A stretch of DNA of 64,000 bases, taken from contig NZ_CP024201.1 in the NCBI RefSeq assembly GCF_002749615.1, forward strand, positions 4,073,001 to 4,137,000, read 5' to 3'. The translations under genes were made by a program, and so were the position numbers. Source of the DNA: Caulobacter mirabilis (GTDB taxonomy: Bacteria; Pseudomonadota; Alphaproteobacteria; Caulobacterales; Caulobacteraceae). This document shows positions 57,492-64,000 of this stretch, one piece after another. Below the pieces are notes generated by a model. That model ran no database searches. It worked only from the letters and a program-made list of their open reading frames with translations, and was not told the origin of the DNA. Numbering within the stretch: position 1 is the stretch's first letter; each line of letters opens with the position of its first letter.

Positions 57492-58336
57492 TGGGCGGGT
57501 CCTATCACAAGCGTCGGCACGCCGCCCGGCGCCCCCTTGACGGTGAAGACGGAAGTGCCCGGCTTGCGGCCGGGGCGGATGGGCGAGACCTCGACGCGCT
57601 GGCCGCCCATGCGGTCGTGCGCGGCGGCGACGTTGGCGACCCGCCAGCTGAGGCCCCAGACCTTGTCCGGCCCGTTGGAGACGCCGTCCTTCAGCGGGTG
57701 GGCGATCTCGACGATCAGGTCGGCGACACGGAAGAACATCAGCCGCATGCCCCAGTCGGGGTTGCTGCGGTCCAGCTTCATGTCCAGGTCCAGCCGGGCG
57801 CCGTAGAGGGCGGCGGCGCGGTCCGGATTGGGCGTCTGCACCACGACATGGTCAAGACCCGCGACCGACGAGCCTTCGTCGACGGTGACCGGCGAGATCG
57901 GCCAGGCCTCCGGCGAGGTCTCGATCAGGAACAGGTTGGCGCCGTGCGTCGCCCCGGCGTCGGCGACCGAGGTCAGCCAGCGGCGCTTCTCGCCGGTCTC
58001 GGGATGGGTCGAGCGGATCGGCAACGGTTCGGACGAGGCGATCCCCACCCGCTCCAGGCGGCGGCGCGCCGTGGCCATGTCCGGCGTCCCGAAGGCCAGG
58101 GCCCAGAGGCCCTCGCCATGGCTGGCGAGACGAGCCTGAATCTGGTTGCCCGTGTAGCCCTCGCCCGTCGGGGCGATCACATCGAGCGCGGCGTTGCCGA
58201 GCTGGAACCAGGCGTGATGGGCCCCGCCGTCGGCGCCGCGCCAGTTCGGCGCCCGGCCGAGCAGGCGGGTGTAGCCGTCGACGGCGGCGTCCAGGTCGTG
58301 AACGACCACGGCCACATGATCGAGACTGTCGATCAC
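57488..58336 (-). CDS. VOC-fold (glyoxalase-like) protein in the leucine operon
   Basis: About 282 residues with two vicinal-oxygen-chelate halves: [30 protein letters not shown] at the start and [30 protein letters not shown] at about 150. Metal-ligand His is in DHVAV and DHVVV, with Glu later in each half. Nearest types are glyoxalase_3-like or ring-cleavage-fold proteins. The GTG start overlaps the leuC stop (GTGA) and its stop overlaps the leuD start (ATGA), so it is coupled to both isomerase subunits. Reaction unknown. Confidence 0.88.
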   Translation of the reverse strand: MIDSLDHVAVVVHDLDAAVDGYTRLLGRAPNWRGADGGAHHAWFQLGNAALDVIAPTGEGYTGNQIQARLASHGEGLWALAFGTPDMATARRRLERVGIASSEPLPIRSTHPETGEKRRWLTSVADAGATHGANLFLIETSPEAWPISPVTVDEGSSVAGLDHVVVQTPNPDRAAALYGARLDLDMKLDRSNPDWGMRLMFFRVADLIVEIAHPLKDGVSNGPDKVWGLSWRVANVAAAHDRMGGQRVEVSPIRPGRKPGTSVFTVKGAPGGVPTLVIGPAQ

Positions 58337-59769
58337 AGGAAGTCCCGGACGTCCGCGATATGGCCGGCGATGGCGGCGGCGGCGGCCATGGCCGGGCTCA
58401 TCAGGTGCGTGCGCCCCCCGCGGCCCTGGCGGCCCTCGAAGTTGCGGTTGCTGGTCGAGGCGCAGCGCTGGCCCGGCTCGAGCTTGTCCGGGTTCATGCC
58501 CAGACACATCGAGCAGCCCGGCTCGCGCCAGTCGAAGCCGGCCGCCTTGAAGATGGCGTCCAGGCCCTCGGACTCGGCCTGCTCCTTCACCAGACCGGAG
58601 CCTGGGACGATCATGGCGCTGACGTGCGGGGCGACGAGCCTGCCTTCCAGGAAGGCCTGCTGGACCACGGCGGCGGCGGCGCGCAGGTCCTCGATGCGGC
58701 TGTTGGTGCAGCTGCCGATGAAGACGCGGTCGATCCTGGCGTCGGTGATCGGCTGGCCGGCTTCCAGGCCCATGTAGGCCAGCGCCCGCTCGGCGGCGGC
58801 GCGCTTGTCCGGGGTGGAGAAACTGGCGGGATCGGGGACCACGCCGGTGACCGGGATCACGTCCTCCGGGCTGGTTCCCCAGGTGACGGTTGGCGCGATC
58901 TGGGCGGCGTCCAGCCGGACCTCGCGGTCAAACACGGCGGCCTCGTCGGTGACGAAGGACTTCCAATAGGCCAGCGCCATGTCCCAGGCCGCGCCCTTGG
59001 GCGCCGCCGGGCGGCCGCGGATGTAGTCGAAGGTCTTCTCGTCGGGCGCGATCAGGCCGGCGCGAGCGCCGCCCTCGATGGTCAGGTTGCAGAGGGTCAT
59101 GCGCCCCTCCATCGTCAGGTCGCGCACGGCTTCGCCGGCGAACTCGATGACGTAGCCGGTGCCGCCGGCGGTGCCGATCTCGCCGATCACGGCCAGGGCG
59201 ATGTCCTTGGCCCCGACGCCCGGTCCCGGCCTGCCGTCGACGACCACGCGCATGTTCTTCGACTTGCGGGCGCGCAGGGTCTGGGTGGCCAGGACGTGCT
59301 CGACCTCGCTGGTGCCGATGCCGTGGGCCAGCGCCCCGAAGGCGCCGTGGGTCGAGGTGTGGCTGTCGCCGCAGACCACGGTCATCCCCGGCTGGGTGCG
59401 CCCCTGCTCGGGCCCGACGACATGGACGATGCCGTTCCGGACATCGCCCATCGGGATGTACTCGATGCCGGCGTCGGCGACGTTGCGGCCCAGCGTCTGC
59501 AGCTGCAGGCGCGCCTCGGGGTCCTGTACGGCGTCGACGCCCAGGGCCTGGCCCTCGGTCGGGGTGTTGTGGTCGGCCACGGCGAGGGTGCGGTCCGGGC
59601 GACGCACCTTGCGACCCGCCGTGCGAAGGCCGGCGAAGGCCTGGGGCGTGGTCACCTCGTGGATCAGGTGCAGGTCGATGTAGAGGATCGCCTCGCCGCC
59701 TTCTTCGGCGACGACATGCGCGTCCCAGATCTTGTCGTAGAGCGTTTTCGGAGCGTTTTGGCCGGACAT
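58333..59769 (-). CDS. leuC: 3-isopropylmalate dehydratase, large subunit
   Basis: Iron-sulphur aconitase-fold subunit of isopropylmalate isomerase, 478 residues from [20 protein letters not shown] (an in-frame ATG at 59778 is also possible). Cluster cysteines lie in [20 protein letters not shown] and [44 protein letters not shown] is the aconitase signature. It is the first gene of a run with leuD and leuB, interleaved with a VOC and an ABM gene by 4-base overlaps. A 12-codon open frame precedes it. Confidence 0.97.
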   Translation of the reverse strand: MSGQNAPKTLYDKIWDAHVVAEEGGEAILYIDLHLIHEVTTPQAFAGLRTAGRKVRRPDRTLAVADHNTPTEGQALGVDAVQDPEARLQLQTLGRNVADAGIEYIPMGDVRNGIVHVVGPEQGRTQPGMTVVCGDSHTSTHGAFGALAHGIGTSEVEHVLATQTLRARKSKNMRVVVDGRPGPGVGAKDIALAVIGEIGTAGGTGYVIEFAGEAVRDLTMEGRMTLCNLTIEGGARAGLIAPDEKTFDYIRGRPAAPKGAAWDMALAYWKSFVTDEAAVFDREVRLDAAQIAPTVTWGTSPEDVIPVTGVVPDPASFSTPDKRAAAERALAYMGLEAGQPITDARIDRVFIGSCTNSRIEDLRAAAAVVQQAFLEGRLVAPHVSAMIVPGSGLVKEQAESEGLDAIFKAAGFDWREPGCSMCLGMNPDKLEPGQRCASTSNRNFEGRQGRGGRTHLMSPAMAAAAAIAGHIADVRDFL

Positions 59770-59802
59770 GCCGCGCATGTAGGGCCGACCATGCCTCTTC
59801 GT

Positions 59803-59841
59803 CTAGTGCGACGCAGCATCGCCGGGCATGATCTTGCGCAT
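59803..59841 (-). CDS. Possible 12-residue leader peptide upstream of leuC
   Basis: MRKIMPGDAASH, ending 34 bases before leuC in the same direction. It holds no leucine codon, so it is not a classic leucine attenuator peptide, and no clear ribosome site is seen. I list it because short conserved leaders are missed by gene finders; it may be chance. Confidence 0.3.
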   Translation of the reverse strand: MRKIMPGDAASH

Positions 59842-59916
59842 GACGACGCTCTCTGAAGCGGCGTCCTGACGGGCTCGCAGCTCGCCAACGTGACAGCCGC
59901 GGCGAACCGTGGCCTC

Positions 59917-59941
59917 CTCCCCGGCAAATCATACCGGGGAG
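59917..59941 (+). promoter_or_regulatory. Hairpin enclosing the ribosome site of the DUF885 gene
   Basis: CTCCCCGG (59917-59924) pairs with CCGGGGAG (59934-59941) around a 9-base loop. The GGGGAG in the right arm is the only plausible ribosome site for the TTG start at 59952. Folding of this RNA would hide the site, which suggests, but does not prove, translational control. Confidence 0.5.
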
Positions 59942-59951
59942 TTCCAGAGTC

Positions 59952-61763
59952 TTGTTCCAGCCCGCCGTCACCCGCCGCCTCACCCTCGCCGGCCTGTTCC
60001 TCGCCGCGCCCATGGCCAGGACCGCTTTCGCCGCCGAAACAGGGGAAGACGCGCGCTTCAACGCCTTCCTCGACGCCGCCTTCGACGAGCGGCTGGCGCT
60101 GAGCCCGGAGTTCCAGACCGGCCTCGGGATGAAGACCAACTACGACAAGCTGGACGACTACACCGACGCCGGCGCCGCCAAGGCCCTGGCCCTGAGCGAG
60201 GGTCAGCTGGCCCGGATGAAGGCCCAGTTCGGCTCGGCCAAGCTCAATCCCGCTTCACGCCTGTCCTGGCGCCTGTTCGAGGAGGGCGTGAACGACGACC
60301 GCGCGGGCGCGAAGTGGCGCAGACACGGCTATCTGGCGACCAGCAACGGCAGCCCGGCCGGACAGATCGCGGTCTTCCTGATCAACCAGCACCGGGTCGA
60401 CAACGCCGACGACGCCCGCGCCTATGTCGCGCGCCTGGTCGAGGTGAAGCGCGCCCTGGGCGAGGTCGCCGACGAACTCAAGGCCAGAGCGGCCAAGGGC
60501 GTGGTCGCGCCCGACTTCACCTTCGCCCCGGTCGATGCGGACACGCGCAAGCTCATCGCCGGCGCGCCGTTCGACGGCGGACCGGACGGCGCCGTCTGGG
60601 CGGACTTCCAGAAGAAGGTCAACGCCCTGAAGGTCGGCGACGACGTGAAGGCCGGCCTGATCGCCGACGGCAAGGCCGCCCTGACCGGTCCGTTCAAGCA
60701 GGGGGTCGAAACCTTCCTCGCCGCCCAGGCCGAGGTCCGGCCGCAGTCGAAGGGCGCCAACGGCGTCTGGGCCCTGCCCGACGGCGCCGCCTACTACACC
60801 TGGCGGCTGAAGGACTCCACCTCGACCGACCTGACCGCCGACCAGATCCACCAGACCGGCCTGGACGAGCTGAAACGCATCCAGGGCGAGATGCGGGCGA
60901 TCATGGCCCAGGTCGGCTTCAAGGGGTCGCTGCAGGACTTCTTCAAGCTCCTGAAGACCGACCCGAAGTTCCAGTATCCGAACACCGCCGAGGGCAAGGC
61001 CGCCTATCTGAAGGACGCCACCGGCTACATCGCCCAGGTGATGAAGGTCGCCCCGCGCTGGTTCGGCCGCCTGCCCAAGGCGCCGCTCGAGGTCCGGGCC
61101 GTGGAGAGCTGGCGCGAGGCCACCGCCGGCATCGCCTTCTACAACGCGCCGACGCCCGACGGCTCGCGGCCGGGCATCTACTACGTGAATCTCTCGGACA
61201 TGCGGCAGGTGCTGAAGCCCCAGATCGAGGGCATCAGCTATCACGAGGGCGCGCCGGGCCATCACTTCCAGATCGCCCTGGCCCAGGAGCTCGAAGGCCT
61301 GCCCAAGTTCCGCAAGTTCGGCTTCTACGGCGCCTACACCGAGGGCTGGGGCCTCTATTCGGAGCGGCTGGGCAAGGAGATGGGCTTCTACCAGGACCCC
61401 TATTCCGACTTCGGCCGGCTTTCGACAGAGGCCTGGCGCGCGGTGCGTCTGGTCACCGACACCGGCCTGCACGCCAAGCGCTGGACCAAACAGCAGGCGA
61501 TGGACTTCTTCCGCGAGAACACACTGCTCAGCGAGCGCGACATCCAGAAGGAGGTCGAGCGCTACCTGTGCTGGCCGGGCCAGGCGACCAGCTACAAGGT
61601 CGGCGAGCTGAAGATCATGGGCCTGCGCAAGAAGGCCCAGGACGCCCTCGGCGCCAAGTTCGACATCCGCGGCTTCCACGACGTGATCCTGCACAACGGC
61701 GCCCTGCCGCTGGGCGTGCTGGAGGAGCAGGTGGACGCCTGGATCGCCAAGACGAAGGGCTGA
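59952..61763 (+). CDS. DUF885-family exported peptidase-like protein
   Basis: A 603-residue protein starting at a TTG, with Tat-like signal MFQPAVTRRLTLAGLFLAAPMARTAFA. The DUF885 metal motif is ISYHEGAPGHHFQIAL (His-Glu with a second His), with Glu in YTEGWGLYSERLGKEMGFY and the Arg/His-rich close. Members are thought to be metallopeptidases on periplasmic peptides. Length fits the family (550-620). It is divergent from leuC with a hairpin at its ribosome site. It is followed after 10 bases by a small PUA-like gene. Confidence 0.9.
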   Translation: MFQPAVTRRLTLAGLFLAAPMARTAFAAETGEDARFNAFLDAAFDERLALSPEFQTGLGMKTNYDKLDDYTDAGAAKALALSEGQLARMKAQFGSAKLNPASRLSWRLFEEGVNDDRAGAKWRRHGYLATSNGSPAGQIAVFLINQHRVDNADDARAYVARLVEVKRALGEVADELKARAAKGVVAPDFTFAPVDADTRKLIAGAPFDGGPDGAVWADFQKKVNALKVGDDVKAGLIADGKAALTGPFKQGVETFLAAQAEVRPQSKGANGVWALPDGAAYYTWRLKDSTSTDLTADQIHQTGLDELKRIQGEMRAIMAQVGFKGSLQDFFKLLKTDPKFQYPNTAEGKAAYLKDATGYIAQVMKVAPRWFGRLPKAPLEVRAVESWREATAGIAFYNAPTPDGSRPGIYYVNLSDMRQVLKPQIEGISYHEGAPGHHFQIALAQELEGLPKFRKFGFYGAYTEGWGLYSERLGKEMGFYQDPYSDFGRLSTEAWRAVRLVTDTGLHAKRWTKQQAMDFFRENTLLSERDIQKEVERYLCWPGQATSYKVGELKIMGLRKKAQDALGAKFDIRGFHDVILHNGALPLGVLEEQVDAWIAKTKG

Positions 61764-61772
61764 GCGGGTCGC

Positions 61773-62198
61773 ATGCCGCCGGGCCCGACATACGCCATCA
61801 AGGCGGAGATTCCGGATCCGGCGGCGGCGACCTTCGTGTTCTCCCGGCAGAAGACGATGTACGGCGGCAAGCATGTTCGAGCCGGCGACGTCATCTTCCT
61901 GTTCGCCAGTGAGAACGAAGGCGGCCATGGGCTGATCGCCCGGGGCGTGGTCACCGCCGTCGAGGCCGTCCCCAGGATCCCGGGCGTCGATCGGCAAACG
62001 CCCCGGATCAGCCTCTCGGTCCGGCGCACGGCCACGGCGACGCGCCCGCTCGGCCGGCGGGAGCTGAAGCCGTTTGCCGATCCGAGGGACGGCGCCCCAG
62101 CGGCGGAGCTGAACTTCAAGTTCTATCGCCAGGCGACGAACAAGGTGGTCTGCCTGTCGGACGAAGCGGCGGCGTTTCTCGACGGCCACTTCATCTAG
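61773..62198 (+). CDS. Small PUA/EVE-like hypothetical protein
   Basis: A 141-residue protein. The core KAEIPDPAAATFVFSRQKTMYGGKHVRAGDVIFLFASENEGGHGLIARGVVTAVEAVP has the shape of an EVE/PUA-like RNA- or modified-base-binding fold (strand-rich, with GDVIFLFAS and GLIARGVV strands), ending KFYRQATNKVVCLSDEAAAFLDGHFI. No named family is certain. It follows the DUF885 gene on the same strand and faces the rplS terminator. Confidence 0.72.
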   Translation: MPPGPTYAIKAEIPDPAAATFVFSRQKTMYGGKHVRAGDVIFLFASENEGGHGLIARGVVTAVEAVPRIPGVDRQTPRISLSVRRTATATRPLGRRELKPFADPRDGAPAAELNFKFYRQATNKVVCLSDEAAAFLDGHFI

Positions 62199-62230
62199 CG
62201 GGGAGCGGCCCTGCGCCGCCGCCCCGAACG

Positions 62231-62259
62231 AAAAGCCCCGGACGTCGCCGTCCGGGGCT
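62231..62259 (-). terminator. Terminator of the trmD-rplS operon
   Basis: A perfect stem GCCCCGGACG / CGTCCGGGGC (62235-62244 with 62249-62258) and an A-T pair at its base, loop TCGC; read on the minus strand it ends in TTTT. It lies 30 bases beyond the rplS stop. Confidence 0.9.
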
Positions 62260-62289
62260 CGATCGTTCAGCAGAAGCTGCGCGAAGGGC

Positions 62290-62679
62290 TTACGCCTCTT
62301 CGGCGGCGTCCTTCTGGATCTGACGCTCGGCGATACGGGCCGACTTACCGCGACGGTCGCGCAGGTAGTACAGCTTGGCGCGACGGACGACGCCGCGACG
62401 CTTCACTTCGATCGAGTCGATCATCGGCGACATGATCGGGAAGACCCGCTCGACGCCTTCGCCGAAGCTGATCTTGCGGACCGTGAAATTCTCGTGGAGG
62501 CCCGAGCCGGAACGGGCGATGCAGACGCCTTCGTACGCCTGGACGCGCTCGCGCTCACCTTCCTTGATCTTGACGTTGACGCGGACGGTGTCGCCCGGCT
62601 GGAAGTTCGGGGTCGAGCGGATCGCCTGCAGACGGGCGGTTTCTTCCTGCTCGAGTTCGGCGATGATGTTCTTGGCCAT
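62290..62679 (-). CDS. rplS: 50S ribosomal protein L19
   Basis: A 129-residue ribosomal protein, [81 protein letters not shown] and the Arg-rich end [25 protein letters not shown]. It sits at the interface of the subunits. It follows trmD after 26 bases, the usual order rpsP-rimM-trmD-rplS, though rpsP and rimM are not next to it here. Confidence 0.98.
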   Translation of the reverse strand: MAKNIIAELEQEETARLQAIRSTPNFQPGDTVRVNVKIKEGERERVQAYEGVCIARSGSGLHENFTVRKISFGEGVERVFPIMSPMIDSIEVKRRGVVRRAKLYYLRDRRGKSARIAERQIQKDAAEEA

Positions 62680-62705
62680 CGTCGTGTCCTTTCTGTCGTC
62701 GGGCT

Positions 62706-63416
62706 TTATCTGCCCTTTGGTTGTCGGTTGGCGAGGTGACGGTCCCAGAGGTCGGGCCGCCGCTCGCGGGTCGTCTCTTCACGCATCTGCCGGCGCCACT
62801 TGGCGACCTTTCCATGGTCGCCGGACACCAGCACCTCGGGGATGTCGAGCCCTTCGAACGTCCGCGGTCGCGTGTACTGCGGATGCTCAAGGAGACCGTC
62901 CTCGAAGCTTTCTTCACTCAGCGACTCCGGCTGGCCGAGCACTCCCGGAACCAGACGGACGCACGCCTCGATCGCCACCATCGCCGCCGCCTCGCCACCG
63001 GCCAGGACCGCGTCTCCGACGGAGACCTCCTCGAACCCCCGGGCGTCGAGCACCCGCTGGTCCACCCCCTCGAACCGGCCGCAGAGGACGATGATCCCCG
63101 GCGCCTCGGCCCATTGTTTCACACGCGCCTGGGTCAGGGGCCTGCCCCGCGCGCTCATGTACAAAAGCGGCCGTCCCGCGAGGTCGACGCTGTCGAGCGC
63201 CGCCGCGATTACGTCCGCCTTCATCACCTGTCCCGGACCGCCACCCGCGGGGGTGTCGTCGAGGAAGCCGCGCTTATCCTTGGAAAAGCCGCGAATGTCC
63301 ACTGTTTCCAATCGCCACAGGTCCTGCTCGCGCCAGGCCGTGCCGATCAGCGAAACGCCGAGCGGGCCCGGAAAGGCCTCGGGAAACATGGTCAGGACGG
63401 TGGCGGTGAACGGCAT
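62706..63416 (-). CDS. trmD: tRNA (guanine37-N1)-methyltransferase
   Basis: A 236-residue knotted SPOUT methyltransferase that makes m1G37 in tRNAs with G36-G37, preventing frameshifting. Marks are [20 protein letters not shown], the SAM knot [43 protein letters not shown] and the following [38 protein letters not shown]. It begins the minus-strand pair with rplS; an intergenic repeat lies just upstream, and the gene before it is not rimM. Confidence 0.97.
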   Translation of the reverse strand: MPFTATVLTMFPEAFPGPLGVSLIGTAWREQDLWRLETVDIRGFSKDKRGFLDDTPAGGGPGQVMKADVIAAALDSVDLAGRPLLYMSARGRPLTQARVKQWAEAPGIIVLCGRFEGVDQRVLDARGFEEVSVGDAVLAGGEAAAMVAIEACVRLVPGVLGQPESLSEESFEDGLLEHPQYTRPRTFEGLDIPEVLVSGDHGKVAKWRRQMREETTRERRPDLWDRHLANRQPKGR

Positions 63417-63467
63417 GGGCGCGATCTAGCAGGCGGGGTCCTCGCGGTCGAATCCGTGGCCAGGGTC

Positions 63468-63601
63468 CTCCCCTCTGGGGGAGGCGGCTCGCCGCAGGCG
63501 AGACGGAGGGGGCCAGCAGCACCTGCAGCGCCTCAGAACTCCGCTCCCAGCCGCTCCAGACCCCCTCAGTCGGCTGCGCCGACAGCTCCCCCAGAGGGGA
63601 G
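63468..63601. repeat. Inverted palindromic repeat pair upstream of trmD
   Basis: CTCCCCTCTGGGGGAG (63468-63483) and its inverted copy CTCCCCCAGAGGGGAG (63586-63601) flank units that each fold a hairpin (CTCGCC..GGCGAG left, GTCGGC..GCCGAC right) and end in AGGGGG/CCCCCT. Repeats of this CTCCCC...AGGGGG type are common in intergenic DNA of Caulobacterales and Sphingomonads. It fills most of the gap between trmD and the last gene. Confidence 0.85.
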
Positions 63602-63611
63602 CAACCGGGGG

Positions 63612-64000
63612 TCATTTCGCCGGCGACATCTCCAGGTGCAGTTCCTCGGCGAAGTCGGGATAGGGCGGGGCCGGATAGTCCAGCCGCGCCAGGCGGTCGG
63701 CGACGCACTGGGCGACCGGGTTGTCGGTGGTCTGGCGCACGGCGTCGAGCTTGCCGCCCTTGAAGCTGAGGATGACGGAGAAGTTCGGCCGCCCGGCCGG
63801 CGTGGCGCCCTGCCCGCAGGCGTCGAAGATCCCCCGGACCGACTTGCCCAGCACGGGCTGGAGGATCGTCTCGCGATAGCGGGTCGCGGCGGGGTCGTCC
63901 TCGTACTTCTCCGCCCGGACCCGGGCCTCGGCGTAGGCCAGCGCGGTGTCGGGCGCGGCGGCGAACATCAGCGAGGCGGCGGCGAGGCTGGTCAGGATCA
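63612..64000 (-). CDS. Exported hypothetical protein, 5' end at window edge
   Basis: A gene on the minus strand whose 5' end is cut by the right edge by perhaps one base: the frame opens ILTSLAAASLMFAAAPDTALA, a signal-peptide-like start if the preceding base makes ATG. The mature part (AEARVRAEKYEDDPAATRYRETILQPVLGKSVRGIFDACGQGATP ... NPVAQCVADRLARLDYPAPPYPDFAEELHLEMSP) has a Cys in each half and an ending seen in TonB-C-terminal-like periplasmic proteins, which is only a hint. Function unknown. Confidence 0.6.
   Translation of the reverse strand, partial: ILTSLAAASLMFAAAPDTALAYAEARVRAEKYEDDPAATRYRETILQPVLGKSVRGIFDACGQGATPAGRPNFSVILSFKGGKLDAVRQTTDNPVAQCVADRLARLDYPAPPYPDFAEELHLEMSPAK

Noticed and set aside
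59909..62189. Long frames (about 650 residues) on both strands over the DUF885 gene
   Set aside because: Same reasoning: the third frame encodes a recognisable protein with signal peptide and metal motif.

Overview
The window looks like chromosomal, high-GC DNA from an alphaproteobacterium of the order Caulobacterales (Caulobacter, Phenylobacterium or Brevundimonas type). The reasons are: flagellin-sugar genes flmA/flmB beside the chvI-chvG two-component system; a short HPr kinase, an EIIA-Man protein and HPr directly after chvG; an alphaproteobacterial-length AhcY; and many secreted peptidases (S9, M16, M61, DUF885) and amidohydrolases. This is judged from protein content and gene order only. 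I see no insertion sequence, prophage, integrase, conjugation gene, CRISPR array or rRNA. Base composition is even apart from a short AT-rich promoter region near 1.95 kb.

Layout. 0-5 kb: lysine and arginine synthesis on the minus strand (dapE, cut by the window edge, and the overlapping chain argB-HAD phosphatase-dapD), with a hypothetical gene and a helix-turn-helix gene between. 5-14.6 kb: an alpha/beta hydrolase, a ParE-type toxin-antitoxin pair, AMP nucleosidase, HtpX protease, a dicarboxylate symporter, a crotonase with a thioesterase, tRNA-Ser(CGA), a DUF6880 protein and the phosphate-binding protein PstS. 14.6-24.9 kb: an EthA-like Baeyer-Villiger monooxygenase, an S9 peptidase, an orphan molybdate-binding protein, small membrane and lipoproteins, a HAD hydrolase, an SDR and a GMC oxidoreductase.

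24.5-32.5 kb is the most coherent block: a small exported FliL-like protein, flmA-flmB for flagellin sugar, an unknown 569-residue protein, then chvI-chvG-hprK-EIIA-HPr joining envelope-stress signalling to the nitrogen-type phosphotransferase system. 32.5-42 kb: an M16 peptidase, biotin synthase, an exported amidohydrolase, a CYTH phosphatase, an M61-like peptidase, and ahcY behind a 46-bp near-perfect palindrome. 42-52.8 kb: a glycosidase, pyridoxal kinase with a serine hydrolase, a TetR/SDR divergent pair with two operator-like palindromes, rarD, asd, a LysR/aldo-keto reductase pair, and an ArsR/NIPSNAP pair with a palindrome between. 52.8-64 kb: a chemotaxis receptor, an EcsC protein, a leucine operon in which leuC, leuD and leuB are interleaved with two small oxygenase-fold genes, a DUF885 peptidase, and trmD-rplS.

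Genes are tightly packed. Many neighbours overlap by 4 bases (ATGA or GTGA), and five convergent pairs meet at palindromic CTAG or TGATCA stop signals. Three intergenic palindromic repeats of two families lie at 14.7, 51.7 and 63.5 kb. No clearly new defence or mobile system is present. The best leads are the ahcY palindrome, the interleaved leucine operon, the unannotated small proteins and the probable frameshift beside ahcY.
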